From: Paludibacter sp.
GTDB lineage: Bacteria; Bacteroidota; Bacteroidia; Bacteroidales; Paludibacteraceae
Reading direction: 5' to 3'
Assembly (NCBI GenBank): GCA_010365115.1
Contig: JAAFGX010000035.1
Location: forward strand, 1 to 38,569
Length of the DNA: 38,569 bases
Shown: positions 1 through 8,220 of the stretch, piece by piece
How the letters are laid out: each line of letters begins with the position of its first letter
Numbering within the stretch: the first letter of the stretch is position 1
Translations under genes and position numbers: made by a program
Notes under the pieces: model-generated
Seen by the model: the letters and a program-made list of their open reading frames with translations, nothing else
What the model was told of the DNA's origin: nothing
Database searches by the model: none

Positions 1-1
1 T

Positions 2-67
2 GGGGGTTATGCACAGATGACTCCTCTGGAGTCTAATTTGAACAAAATAAATCAAATCAGTGAATAA
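2..67 (+). CDS. 3' end of an unidentified gene cut by the window edge
   Basis: An open frame enters from the left and ends with TAA at 65-67, encoding 21 residues that include GGYAQMTPLE and end in NKINQISE. A strong terminator hairpin follows 41 bases later, which supports a real gene end. The TPxE stretch recalls the C-terminus of IS3-type integrase-core transposases, but 21 residues are too few to assign a family. No inverted repeat typical of an IS end was recognised after it. Confidence 0.35.
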   Translation, partial: GGYAQMTPLESNLNKINQISE

Positions 68-108
68 GGAAAAATTGATTACCCACCTTATTCGGTATAG
101 AGCCAAAA

Positions 109-155
109 AAAATCTTCACTCAACCTGCCAATTAAATTAGTTGAGTGAAGATTTT
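109..155. terminator. bidirectional rho-independent terminator
   Basis: A perfect 16-bp inverted repeat (109-124 with 140-155) surrounds a 15-nt loop and is flanked by A-rich and T-rich tracts on both sides. It lies between the plus-strand gene tail ending at 67 and the minus-strand gene whose stop is at 177, so it can serve both. Confidence 0.85.
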
Positions 156-176
156 ATCTTTTTATTCATTTGATTA

Positions 177-1406
177 TCAATCTTTCCTTGTGTTTTTAGA
201 GTATAATCTTTTTAAACTTTCAATAGTAGGAGTATTGAAAATGTTAAGCTCTTTTTCCAATTGATTTAAGGTAATATCATTCCTTGAATTGTTTTCTTCA
301 GAAAAAAGTGCTATTTCCGGTTCTAATCGGTTTTTCTCAAATACAAATGCCACACTCTTGCTATACATCGTTTTGAGACTTTCAATGGATGGAGTTTTGA
401 ATATTTTCAATTCTTTACCTAGTTTTCTGAAAGATCTTTTTTGTGAATGAATATTTTCTGACCCTTCTCTGAAAGAATAATCAAAATATGACGATTCTGA
501 TTTGGAAACATTACTTTCGAAAAAGAAAGAAATACTTTTGTAATAGAGTGTTTTAAGGTAATCAATACTAGGAGTATTGAAAATGCTTAAATCTTTTCCC
601 CAATATTTATTCGTAGTTTTTACAGGTTCATTTTCATTTAATTTTTCAAAAGTATCTGAAATGGAAGATTCTTCAAATTTCCAATAGCTCTTGTCATATG
701 AAAAAGCAACACTTTTATGATATAAGAATTTTAAAACTTCAATGCTTGGAGCTCTAAATATATTTAAGCTATAACCAAATGGTTTTACCGGTTTTTTTTG
801 TGCGTTAGTATTTTTGTATTTCCAAAAAGATTCTGTTAATGGAGTTGTAATTGCTTCCCAACTCTTTTCTTTGAATCCGAATATGCGCGTAATTATGTTA
901 TATTTCCGTGACCATACATGTTTCGAAAGTTGTTCCAAAACTTCGGGTTGTTCCAATGATTTTGGATAATACTTCATATTTCCTTCGATATTTGCAAATG
1001 TCCAAAGTTCATCAGCAGCAATTATACCATCTTGCCAAAGTCTGATAACAGCTTTATTGACAGCTTCATGCTCGTGGTTGTCAGGGTTTTCTTCAAATGA
1101 ATTATGTGTTATGATAATATCAAAATGTGTGTTGGGTAGTAATTGTACTATGTTTCGGTCGAGTTCCAACTCTTTAGTTGGATTAGAGTCGGTAATTTCC
1201 TCTAAATTTCCCATAACACCTTCAGCCTTCAATACTTTCAACGCATTATAAAATCGTGGAGCTAATTCAGGATCGTTTGCTTTTGTTAAACAAACTACAA
1301 AACAATTCCACAAAGGATGGCTTAAAATTGTTCCACCAGCCCACAGAGTTTCTTCATCGGGGTGGGTTACAATTATTGCGACTGATTTTAATTCTTCTGT
1401 TTTCAT
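177..1406 (-). CDS. PIG-L family deacetylase with C-terminal repeat region
   Basis: The N-terminal half (residues 1 to about 140) matches the PIG-L/LmbE deacetylase fold. It has the metal-binding HPDEE motif at 15-19, an IITHN strand near 98-102, and a second histidine cluster NHEHEAV at 110-116. This family uses zinc to remove acetyl groups from N-acetylglucosamine-like sugars, often in glycan or small-thiol pathways. The substrate here is unknown. Residues 214-405 are unlike ordinary PIG-L proteins: four copies of a motif resembling L-x-IF-x-TPSIE-x-LK-x-LY-x-KS recur every 54 to 60 residues. No signal peptide is visible. The gene is monocistronic, between a terminator and a 590-bp AT-rich gap. 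The deacetylase domain is a confident call. The repeat has no family I recognise. Confidence 0.8.
   Translation of the reverse strand: MKTEELKSVAIIVTHPDEETLWAGGTILSHPLWNCFVVCLTKANDPELAPRFYNALKVLKAEGVMGNLEEITDSNPTKELELDRNIVQLLPNTHFDIIITHNSFEENPDNHEHEAVNKAVIRLWQDGIIAADELWTFANIEGNMKYYPKSLEQPEVLEQLSKHVWSRKYNIITRIFGFKEKSWEAITTPLTESFWKYKNTNAQKKPVKPFGYSLNIFRAPSIEVLKFLYHKSVAFSYDKSYWKFEESSISDTFEKLNENEPVKTTNKYWGKDLSIFNTPSIDYLKTLYYKSISFFFESNVSKSESSYFDYSFREGSENIHSQKRSFRKLGKELKIFKTPSIESLKTMYSKSVAFVFEKNRLEPEIALFSEENNSRNDITLNQLEKELNIFNTPTIESLKRLYSKNTRKD
192..767 (-). repeat. four-copy protein repeat in the PIG-L gene
   Basis: Copies begin at residues 214, 273, 333 and 387 of the encoded protein. Each has a core of about 27 residues (IF, TPSIE, LK, LY and KS are the constant parts), and the last copy is cut short at the C-terminus. 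Linkers are charged and variable. The similarity is also visible in the DNA, for example in repeated words related to TCAATACTAGGAGTATTGAA. Confidence 0.85.
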
Positions 1407-1420
1407 ATTCTTTTATTTAT

Positions 1421-1428
1421 CAAATGTA
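1421..1428 (-). promoter_or_regulatory. possible -7 element for the PIG-L gene
   Basis: The minus strand reads TACATTTG, matching the Bacteroidota TAnnTTTG consensus. It lies 14 bases upstream of the ATG, giving a very short leader. No clear TTG -33 box is found at the right distance, so this is tentative. Confidence 0.35.
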
Positions 1429-1943
1429 AAACCCGTCACTAAACCTATACCTTCAATTCTAGATGTGTCAAAGTAATTAATTGATGAACTGTATTATTAA
1501 ATCTAACTGAAATATTAGTGAAATGTTATAATGAAATATTTGTTTTATAACAACTTAACATATCAGATTGTTTAATTAAATTAAAGTAAAATAATAAAAT
1601 TATCTCCTATTCTAGGTATTTTTTTAAGAACAAAATAAGTGTCAAAATAGCAAATAAAAAATCATGTTTTGTAATAAAATTTCTACTAATAAAAATTTAC
1701 TATTGAAATTGTTACCTGACTTGATTGATAATGACATTAGATTATGTAAAAATAATTATAATAAATCATCTGATGTTACATAATTTTGAAGGAATGTTGT
1801 ATTATTCACTCATTATTACACTCAAAATTCCGCTCAACTTTTCGCATTAACTTAAAACACTGCAAATGTATAAATAAATTTTTAATTGCAATTTATTTTG
1901 TCAATTGTTTTCATTTTGCTAGTAAATGATTTTTATAAAAAAT
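1429..1943. other. AT-rich intergenic region without recognisable genes
   Basis: About 500 bp between the PIG-L gene and the terminator of the pseudouridine synthase gene. It is strongly AT-rich with no reading frame of credible composition on either strand, no tRNA-like fold and no tandem repeat. Any upstream promoter of the PIG-L gene beyond the weak -7 match would lie here. Confidence 0.5.
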
Positions 1944-1972
1944 AAAAGGCTACAATATTTATTGCAGCCTTT
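1944..1972 (-). terminator. rho-independent terminator of the RluA-family gene
   Basis: Stem AAAGGCT/AGCCTTT, one A-C mismatch, then CAAT/ATTG around a 4-nt loop. On the minus strand it is followed by a T-rich run. It sits 28 bases after the stop codon of the minus-strand gene. Confidence 0.8.
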
Positions 1973-1999
1973 AAGGTTTTATTAAGTATTTTTGAGTTT

Positions 2000-2899
2000 T
2001 TAATGAAATATATTCAGAAAATTTCGGGGAACCGGAGTTTCAAAACTTACTATTTCAGTAGTTATTGGATGATAGAATGCCAAAAGACGTGCATGTAATC
2101 CTAGTCGTGCAATTGGACTTGTTCCTGCACCGTATTTTTTGTCGCCAACTACCGGATGATCTATTTCCTGCATATGAACGCGAATTTGGTTTTTTCGCCC
2201 AGTTTCAAGTTCAATTTCGAGCAACGAATAATTTTCGTTTGATTTTATACGTTTGTAATGAGTAATTGCTTGTTGACCACCATTATCTGTTGAACTGGAA
2301 TGAATTTTCAGTGATTTTTCGTTTTCAGTCAACCAGGTTACAATTGTATCTTGTTCTTTTTCTACTTTACCTTCTACTAAAGCCACATAAACCCTGCGAG
2401 TTATGATACGATGCCAGTTTTCTTGCAAAATCAACTGAACTTCTTTGCTTTTTGCAAACATAATTACACCCGAAGTTTCTCTATCGAGTCTGTGAACAAC
2501 AAAAATCCGATTTTGGGGAGAATTCTTTTTTACGTATTCTTTTAGAATTGAAAATGCAGTAGTTTCGTCGCTGTTGCCTGTGCTTACAGTTAATAGACCT
2601 TCCTTTTTCTCCACCACAATTAAATATGCATCTTCAAAAATAACTTTAAGTTTAGGATGCGAAAGCTCTATATTCCCGCGACCACTGTTCACAATAACCT
2701 GATCGTTGGGTTGCAAAGCTAGGTTGAACTGAGTTGATATTTTGTTGTTCACCATCACTTGACGGTGAGCTAGTAAGGATTTTACCGAAGTACGACTCAT
2801 TCCACCCATTTTTGCTAACAAAAATGTCATTAATTCAACTGGTTCAGCAACTTTCAGTTTAACTTCTTTTGGTGTAACCGCTTGGGGTTTACGTTTCAT
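2000..2899 (-). CDS. RluA-family 23S rRNA/tRNA pseudouridine synthase
   Basis: A 299-residue protein with an N-terminal S4 RNA-binding domain (about residues 17-75) and a C-terminal RluA-type catalytic domain. The signature HRLDRETSG (136-144) contains the catalytic Asp139, which isomerises uridine to pseudouridine in structured RNA. Further downstream, GRKNQIRVHM and HPVVGDKKYG are typical RluA/RluD blocks. Length and domain order fit the RluD/RluC group, but the exact target site cannot be read from sequence alone. The gene has its own terminator downstream. No TAnnTTTG promoter was found in the 88 bases upstream. Confidence 0.9.
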   Translation of the reverse strand: MKRKPQAVTPKEVKLKVAEPVELMTFLLAKMGGMSRTSVKSLLAHRQVMVNNKISTQFNLALQPNDQVIVNSGRGNIELSHPKLKVIFEDAYLIVVEKKEGLLTVSTGNSDETTAFSILKEYVKKNSPQNRIFVVHRLDRETSGVIMFAKSKEVQLILQENWHRIITRRVYVALVEGKVEKEQDTIVTWLTENEKSLKIHSSSTDNGGQQAITHYKRIKSNENYSLLEIELETGRKNQIRVHMQEIDHPVVGDKKYGAGTSPIARLGLHARLLAFYHPITTEIVSFETPVPRNFLNIFH

Positions 2900-2987
2900 T
2901 TTTTATATTTTATTTCGAGTTTGTATTTTTCTTTCTCAAGTTAATTATTTGTATGAGCAATCGTATTCACAAAAATTTAGAATGAAC

Positions 2988-4562
2988 CTACTTGCTTTCG
3001 CCAATCAACCATTTAATAACATTATTTGCAGCATTTTCACCATCAACAGCCGAAGATGTGATTCCTCCCGAATAACCAGAACCTTCGCCTGCCGGGAAAA
3101 GTCCTTTTATTGTAGGGTGTTGTCCGGTTTCCACATCACGGGGAATGCGAATTGCTGATGAAGAGCGGGTTTCAACACCCACAACCACAGCATCGTTTGT
3201 TACGTAGCCATGCATTTTGCGGTCGAATTTTTTAAATCCTTCACGAAGTCGGGACGAAATTATTTCGGGTAGCCAGAAATGCAAAGGCGATGATATTAAT
3301 CCGGGCAAATAGGAGCATTCGGGTAAATCGGACGAAAGCTTTCCTTTTACGAAGTCAGCCAACCGTTGTGCCGGAGCCACTTGTCCGAGACCGCCGTTAT
3401 TTTTTAAAGCCATATTTTCAACGTGTTGTTGGAATTTTAAGCCCGCCAACACGCCAAATTCCTTAAACTCGTCAGGAATATCTTCAGGACGAATTTCTAC
3501 CACAATACCAGAATTGGCATAAGGCGAATTGCGTTGCGAAGCTGACATACCATTTACCACAATTTCGTTTTCATTGCTTCCTGCAGGTACGATATGACCG
3601 CCAGGACACATGCAAAATGAATAAACACCACGCTCATTTACCTGATCTACTAGATTATAGCTGGCAGCCGGTAAAAATTCACTTCGCGTCTTACAGTGAT
3701 ATTGAATGCTATCAATGAAGGATTGCTTATGCTCCACTCGAACACCCATTGCAAAACCTTTAGGTTCTAAGGCAATTCCCTGATTGTGTAGCATTTCATA
3801 AATATCGTGAGCCGAATGTCCGGTAGCTAGAATTAACGATTTTGCCTCGAAAATACTTCCATCAGCTGTTTTACAACCCGTAATTTGATTATTCTTAATT
3901 AGTATTTCAGTCAGTTTTTGTTCAAAATGAATTTTACCACCAAAAGATGTTATAGTTTTACTGATATTTTCAATTACCTGTGGTAATTTATCAGAGCCAA
4001 TATGAGGATGCGCTTCGTACATAATTTCGGAAGCGGCTCCATGATAATGAAATAGCTCAAAAATGCGATCGGTATTTCCTTTCTTTTTCGAGCGAGTATA
4101 CAATTTACCATCAGAGAATGTGCCTGCTCCACCTTCGCCGAAACAATAGTTGGAATCTGCGTCAATCCCTTTATTCCGGCTCAATTGTGCAATGTCAACT
4201 TTACGTTCGTGTGCGTTTTTTCCTCGTTCAAGTATAATTGGCTTCAAGCCTGATTCAATGAGCCTTAAAGCTGCAAAAAGCCCCGCAGGACCCGCACCAA
4301 TTATCAAAACAGGAGTTTCGTTACTTACGTTTTTGAAATTAAATTCAGGTTTGATCAACTTAGGTGCTTCTTCATCCCAATATACTTCAACTGTAAGATT
4401 TACTTTCGGCAAAAAAGCTCGGGAATCTATTGATTTTTTCAACGTTCGCAATCGGGTAATCCGTTGCGGTGAAATTTCAAGTTTATCAGCAACCAGTTTT
4501 GTAAGTAAATCCTGTTTGTAAGCCTGTTCGGGAGTAAGTGAAATTTGGAGTTCGTTGTGCAT
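2988..4562 (-). CDS. FAD-dependent oxidoreductase (COG2509-like)
   Basis: A 524-residue flavoprotein. The dinucleotide-binding motif GAGPAG is at about residues 89-94, followed by LERG at the end of the second strand. A conserved GEGGAGTFSDGKL block lies near 142-154. A C-terminal FAD-closing segment, FPAGEGSGYSGGITSSAVDG, completes the fold. The roughly 85-residue N-terminal extension before the Rossmann motif is typical of this group of uncharacterised FAD-dependent dehydrogenases. The substrate is unknown. The longest reading frame starts 13 codons upstream at 4601, but a TATCTTTG promoter element lies inside that extension (4589-4596), so the ATG at 4562 is chosen. It follows yigZ on the same strand with its own promoter. 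Confidence 0.85.
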   Translation of the reverse strand: MHNELQISLTPEQAYKQDLLTKLVADKLEISPQRITRLRTLKKSIDSRAFLPKVNLTVEVYWDEEAPKLIKPEFNFKNVSNETPVLIIGAGPAGLFAALRLIESGLKPIILERGKNAHERKVDIAQLSRNKGIDADSNYCFGEGGAGTFSDGKLYTRSKKKGNTDRIFELFHYHGAASEIMYEAHPHIGSDKLPQVIENISKTITSFGGKIHFEQKLTEILIKNNQITGCKTADGSIFEAKSLILATGHSAHDIYEMLHNQGIALEPKGFAMGVRVEHKQSFIDSIQYHCKTRSEFLPAASYNLVDQVNERGVYSFCMCPGGHIVPAGSNENEIVVNGMSASQRNSPYANSGIVVEIRPEDIPDEFKEFGVLAGLKFQQHVENMALKNNGGLGQVAPAQRLADFVKGKLSSDLPECSYLPGLISSPLHFWLPEIISSRLREGFKKFDRKMHGYVTNDAVVVGVETRSSSAIRIPRDVETGQHPTIKGLFPAGEGSGYSGGITSSAVDGENAANNVIKWLIGESK

Positions 4563-4588
4563 GTATTCTAATGAAAAATATTGGAGTA

Positions 4589-4596
4589 CAAAGATA
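4589..4596 (-). promoter_or_regulatory. -7 promoter element for the FAD oxidoreductase
   Basis: The minus strand reads TATCTTTG, an exact Bacteroidota -7 consensus, 26 bases upstream of the ATG at 4562. No clear -33 TTG is seen at 19-21 bases. It decides against the longer reading frame that begins at 4601. Confidence 0.7.
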
Positions 4597-4636
4597 CGCA
4601 AAAACTACCTTAATGCAGTAATTATGAGAAAACGGT

Positions 4637-5242
4637 TTAAATCTGCTCCATTTTAATTACCAAACCCATTATTTTGTTAAGTTTTGAGGTAAATTGGTTC
4701 TCATTTTGTTTTGGGATGGAAAGTTGAATTACACATAAATTCTCAAAGGATTGTTCAATAATCCGGGCGTTTGAGTCTTTGATAATATGCATTACTTCGT
4801 TCGTTTGAACATAATCAAAATGAATGGTAATAATTACGTCAACCGTTTTTTCAATAATTGCGGCCAGATTAAGTGCATCGGCTGCAGCTTCTTTGTAAGC
4901 AGTTGTCAATCCGCCAGTTCCTAATAGAACACCACCAAAATATCGAACTACGATAACCAAAACGTTGGTCAATTCGCGTGAGTTTATTTGTCCCAGAATT
5001 GGCCGTCCTGCCGTTCCTCCAGGTTCACCGTCGTCATTTGTTCTGAAATCATTCCTATCAGCTCCAAGCATGTATGCATAACATACGTGGCGGGCATCAT
5101 AATAATCCTTCCGATGGTTTTTTACAAACTCTTTCACTTCTTCAACTGTACTCACAGGAATTGCAAAAGAAAGAAATTTACTTCCTTTTTCTTTATAAAT
5201 CCCTTTAAATGTTGTAGTTATTGTTTTATAAATATCGGACAT
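4637..5242 (-). CDS. yigZ: YigZ/IMPACT family protein
   Basis: A 201-residue protein of the UPF0029/IMPACT family. The N-terminal domain carries the family blocks KGSKFLSFAIPV, ARHVCYAY, DDGEPGGTAGRPIL and VVRYFGGVLLGTGGL. The shorter C-terminal part (about 135-201) fits the DUF1949 ferredoxin-like domain. The bacterial members are of uncertain biochemical role, and the eukaryotic relative IMPACT regulates the kinase GCN2. It has its own promoter match upstream and lies 74 bases before the FAD oxidoreductase gene on the same strand. Length and motif order match the family well. Confidence 0.93.
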   Translation of the reverse strand: MSDIYKTITTTFKGIYKEKGSKFLSFAIPVSTVEEVKEFVKNHRKDYYDARHVCYAYMLGADRNDFRTNDDGEPGGTAGRPILGQINSRELTNVLVIVVRYFGGVLLGTGGLTTAYKEAAADALNLAAIIEKTVDVIITIHFDYVQTNEVMHIIKDSNARIIEQSFENLCVIQLSIPKQNENQFTSKLNKIMGLVIKMEQI

Positions 5243-5287
5243 TCCTTTTATGAGTAATATAATTGAAAGTTTGTATTTACACTTCTA

Positions 5288-5295
5288 CAAATGTA
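5288..5295 (-). promoter_or_regulatory. -7 promoter element for yigZ
   Basis: The minus strand reads TACATTTG, matching TAnnTTTG, 45 bases upstream of the ATG. A TTTG -33-like word lies at 5319-5322, slightly further away (23 bases) than the usual 19-21. Confidence 0.55.
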
Positions 5296-5450
5296 CGGTT
5301 TTTGAAATTAATTATGCGCAAAGAACTTATTTTAAAAGAAACTGAAGTTTTAAGAATATTGAGACTATTTCCTATTTTATTTACCAATCCATGTTGAAAT
5401 AAGAACCAAATAATTATTGCTATTACCATCTAGAAATTAATAAAAAGAAG

Positions 5451-5458
5451 TATATTTG
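5451..5458 (+). promoter_or_regulatory. -7 promoter element for tRNA-Thr
   Basis: TATATTTG matches the TAnnTTTG consensus and lies 39 bases before the mature tRNA start. The expected -33 TTG is not clear. Confidence 0.55.
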
Positions 5459-5497
5459 CAACTCAAATAAAGATAACTAAATTATATTTATTTACAT

Positions 5498-5570
5498 GCC
5501 TCTTTAGCTCAGTTGGTAGAGCAATTCATTCGTAATGAATAGGTCGCGGGTTCGAGTCCCATGAGAGGCT
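5498..5570 (+). tRNA. tRNA-Thr (anticodon CGT)
   Basis: A full cloverleaf. Acceptor stem GCCTCTT pairs with GAGAGGC (one T-G wobble), the D arm reads AGCTCAGTTGGTAGAGC, anticodon stem ATTCA/TGAAT encloses loop TTCGTAA, and the T arm contains GGTTCGAGTCC. The anticodon CGT is at 5531-5533 and reads ACG threonine codons. The discriminator is T5570. The 3' CCA is not encoded, as CAA follows. Confidence 0.95.
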
Positions 5571-5581
5571 CAAAAAGTAAT

Positions 5582-5606
5582 ATCAACTAATGTTGGTGTT
5601 TTATTT
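5582..5606 (+). terminator. short terminator after tRNA-Thr
   Basis: ATCAAC (5582-5587) pairs with GTTGGT (5592-5597), with one T-G wobble and a 4-nt loop, followed by GTTTTATTT. The stem is short but correctly placed, 11 bases after the tRNA. Confidence 0.5.
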
Positions 5607-5618
5607 AAAATTCTATTC

Positions 5619-5963
5619 ATGTTAATGTTCGATAACGCAATATTTGCTTCATTTATTCCTCAGATACTGATGGTAATAGCATATATTTCGTGCGTTATTG
5701 CGCCGAATTTCACAAAACAAGATGATGTTGATGTTACAGAGACACCAATTTATAAAGTTGTTTTAGTTCAATCAACTTCTAGCCTTCCATCTCAAACGAT
5801 TTCTTTTGACAATATCAATTTGATCTCCGAATTGTTTGTACCTAAGATTGAAAATACATTTCCCAATGCATTTTTTTTTAAAAAGATATTTCCGGAAGTT
5901 GTGTTTGACATTTCTAAAAGTCTCAAATTCTTTTCTTTTTTACGCCCTCCTCCTTCTTTTTGA
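5619..5963 (+). CDS. small membrane-anchored hypothetical protein
   Basis: A 114-residue protein with an alternative ATG two codons in. It has one probable transmembrane helix near the N-terminus (about residues 8-29, containing IPQILMVIAYISCVIA). A polar middle and a C-terminal segment rich in Phe end in LRPPPSF. I do not recognise a family. It is oriented with, and 168 bases upstream of, the TonB receptor and haem genes, and starts 12 bases after the tRNA-Thr terminator. The hydrophobic start, single TM segment and lack of overlap with another gene favour a real gene. A short TM protein with a periplasmic tail beside an outer-membrane receptor could be an accessory of that receptor, but this is a guess from position only. 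Confidence 0.55.
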   Translation: MLMFDNAIFASFIPQILMVIAYISCVIAPNFTKQDDVDVTETPIYKVVLVQSTSSLPSQTISFDNINLISELFVPKIENTFPNAFFFKKIFPEVVFDISKSLKFFSFLRPPPSF

Positions 5964-6107
5964 TAATTTCTTTCTTTTTTCTATGTTTATAATTTATAGT
6001 GTTTAGGAGCAATTGTGCTTTTGAACATGTATGGATTACAAACATACGAACACTTTTTACCTTTATTAATGAGAATTTTCTGATGTTTTAAACAGAGAAA
6101 CCAGCTT

Positions 6108-6115
6108 TATATTTC
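6108..6115 (+). promoter_or_regulatory. weak candidate promoter before the haem operon
   Basis: TATATTTC is one base off the TAnnTTTG consensus and lies 16 bases before the ATG of the TonB receptor. The 168-bp spacer (5964-6131) also holds small inverted repeats: AGCA/TGCT at 6008-6019 and GTATG/CATAC at 6029-6047. Either could be an operator, but nothing matches a known Fur or haem-regulator site convincingly. Confidence 0.3.
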
Positions 6116-6131
6116 CACAAAAATTAATTCA

Positions 6132-8216
6132 ATGAGTAATCGTGTCAACTATTTTATTGTCACATTTTTATATTTAAGCAGTAGTGTTTTTGGAGTAAAT
6201 TTTAATGCCCCAAAAAATTACTCCGACTCAGTTGCTCTAAACGAAATAGTAGTGCAAGCCTCGCGTGACAATTCGAAGCTACATGCTATTCCTGCTTCTG
6301 TCTCAATAATTTCTTCAAAGCAAATTCAAACGCTTGGAATCAATTCGTTGACTGATGCGACTTCTACAATTGCCAATCTTTTTATGCCCGATTATGGTTC
6401 AAAGCTCACTTCCCCTATTTATATCCGCGGCATTGGATCGCGTATAAATGCGCCTTCGGTAGGATTGTACGTCGATCATGTTCCATATTTCGAAAAGGCT
6501 GCTTTCAATTTCGATTTTTTCGATATCAACCGTATCGAAGTTTTACGCGGCCCGCAGGGAACTCAATACGGACGAAATACTATGGGTGGCATTGTCAATA
6601 TTCTTACCAAATCGCCCATCGATTATCAGGGTACTGATCTCAATTTACAAACCGGAACGTATGGAACATTTTTATTGAATATAGGGAATTATTCTAAAAT
6701 CAATACTAAATTTGCATGGTCGCTTGCGTTAAATTATCGTCATAACGATGGCTTTTTTATAAACGATTTTTTGAATACAAAAGTGGACAACCTCGATTCT
6801 TATGGAGCAAGAACCCGATTGGTTTGGAGTGTTAATGATAAACTATCGGTAGAAAATATATTAAGTTTTGAGTCCAGTAAACAAGGTGGTTATCCGTATG
6901 CCGTTTACAACGACAGTTTGAAAAAGCCCGAGAAAATTTCCTATAATCTGGAAAGTGGTTACAACCGCAATTTAATTTCGGATGCGTTGGTTTTGAAATA
7001 TAACACGAAAAGTATTGAGCTGAAATCTGTTACTTCTTATCAATATTTATCCGATAATCAGTTTATAGATCAGGATTTTAGTGATAAAAATATTTTTTTT
7101 GTAACTCAACTATCAAACCAAAATATGGTATCGCAGGAAGTGACTGTACAATCAAAAAACAAAGTGAAATATAGTTGGATTTCTGGTGCTTACGGCTTTG
7201 TGCAACAATTTGATAATGGAACTGATGTGAACCGTTTTGCTACAAAAACGATGACGATGAAGAAATATGATCATGTAATAAGTGGAGGTGCAATTTTTCA
7301 TCAATCAACTTTAAAAGATTTTATTTTACCCAACTTTAATCTTTCAGCCGGAATAAGAGTTGACGCCGAAACTGATTTGCTAACGTATCTATATGATATC
7401 AAAATAAATAACGAAATTGCAAACTTGAAAGATACAACTTATAACTCGTTGAACTCATTACAGGTTTTACCCAAAATTTCGATGAATTATAAAGTGAATA
7501 CCACTAATTTTTATGCGTTGGTGGCTCGCGGTTACAAAACGGGAGGTTTCAATTCTTCATTTGAGCGTCCAGAAGATTTGACTTTTAAACCTGAATCGAG
7601 TTGGAATTACGAAATTGGTATTAAAACATCCTTGTTTAATAATAAATTATTTGTAGAAAGTTCTTTGTTTTATATTGATTGGAAAAATCAGCAAATATAT
7701 CAAACAGCACCAAGTGGCATTGGATCGTTGTTGAAAAATGCAGGTGTGTCGGTAAGTAAAGGTTTAGAAATAACCCTAAATACTGCGAAAATTCATGGAT
7801 TTGAATTTATGGTTTCCTATGGATTTACGAATGCTACTTTTATATCAAACGTTATGAATGCAACGGTTAATTATAATGGTAATTTTATACCTTATGTTCC
7901 GAAAAATACGTTGGCAATTCAACTGAATAAGACATTTGAAATTGTAAATTCAAATTTATTGAATCGTATTGTGCTGAATACTATATATAAAGGTACAGGA
8001 GAAATTTACTGGAATGATAAAAATTCCCATAAACAAGATTTTTATAATCTGCTAGATGCCCGGATTAGTTTTATTCGCAGAAACATACAAGTTGATTTTT
8101 GGGGCACAAACCTGACAAATACTTCTTACGAAACTTTTTATTTCGAGTCTGGGAGAAAATATGTACAAATGGGAAGACCTTTACACATGGGAGTAAAGTT
8201 ATCGGTAAATTTTTAA
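6132..8216 (+). CDS. TonB-dependent outer-membrane receptor, probable porphyrin/haem or iron-chelate uptake
   Basis: A 694-residue protein with an N-terminal signal segment (about residues 1-21) and a TonB-box-like stretch around LNEIVVQASRD. It has a plug domain (about 45-165) containing PIYIRGIGSR, GLYVDHVPY, RIEVLRGPQGTQYGRNTMGG and VNILTKSP. A 22-strand-type barrel follows and ends in a terminal Phe (LSVNF), as outer-membrane proteins do. It imports a ligand across the outer membrane using TonB energy. The next gene starts 4 bases after its stop, and haem enzymes follow, so a porphyrin, haem or iron complex is the likely ligand. The ligand itself cannot be read from the sequence. No haem-binding HmuR-type motif was clearly identified. 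Confidence 0.88.
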   Translation: MSNRVNYFIVTFLYLSSSVFGVNFNAPKNYSDSVALNEIVVQASRDNSKLHAIPASVSIISSKQIQTLGINSLTDATSTIANLFMPDYGSKLTSPIYIRGIGSRINAPSVGLYVDHVPYFEKAAFNFDFFDINRIEVLRGPQGTQYGRNTMGGIVNILTKSPIDYQGTDLNLQTGTYGTFLLNIGNYSKINTKFAWSLALNYRHNDGFFINDFLNTKVDNLDSYGARTRLVWSVNDKLSVENILSFESSKQGGYPYAVYNDSLKKPEKISYNLESGYNRNLISDALVLKYNTKSIELKSVTSYQYLSDNQFIDQDFSDKNIFFVTQLSNQNMVSQEVTVQSKNKVKYSWISGAYGFVQQFDNGTDVNRFATKTMTMKKYDHVISGGAIFHQSTLKDFILPNFNLSAGIRVDAETDLLTYLYDIKINNEIANLKDTTYNSLNSLQVLPKISMNYKVNTTNFYALVARGYKTGGFNSSFERPEDLTFKPESSWNYEIGIKTSLFNNKLFVESSLFYIDWKNQQIYQTAPSGIGSLLKNAGVSVSKGLEITLNTAKIHGFEFMVSYGFTNATFISNVMNATVNYNGNFIPYVPKNTLAIQLNKTFEIVNSNLLNRIVLNTIYKGTGEIYWNDKNSHKQDFYNLLDARISFIRRNIQVDFWGTNLTNTSYETFYFESGRKYVQMGRPLHMGVKLSVNF

Positions 8217-8220
8217 AAAT

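Noticed and set aside
4150-4521. 123-codon plus-strand frame within the FAD oxidoreductase gene
   Set aside because: It lies entirely opposite a well-supported conserved gene and has no motif of its own. A shadow frame.
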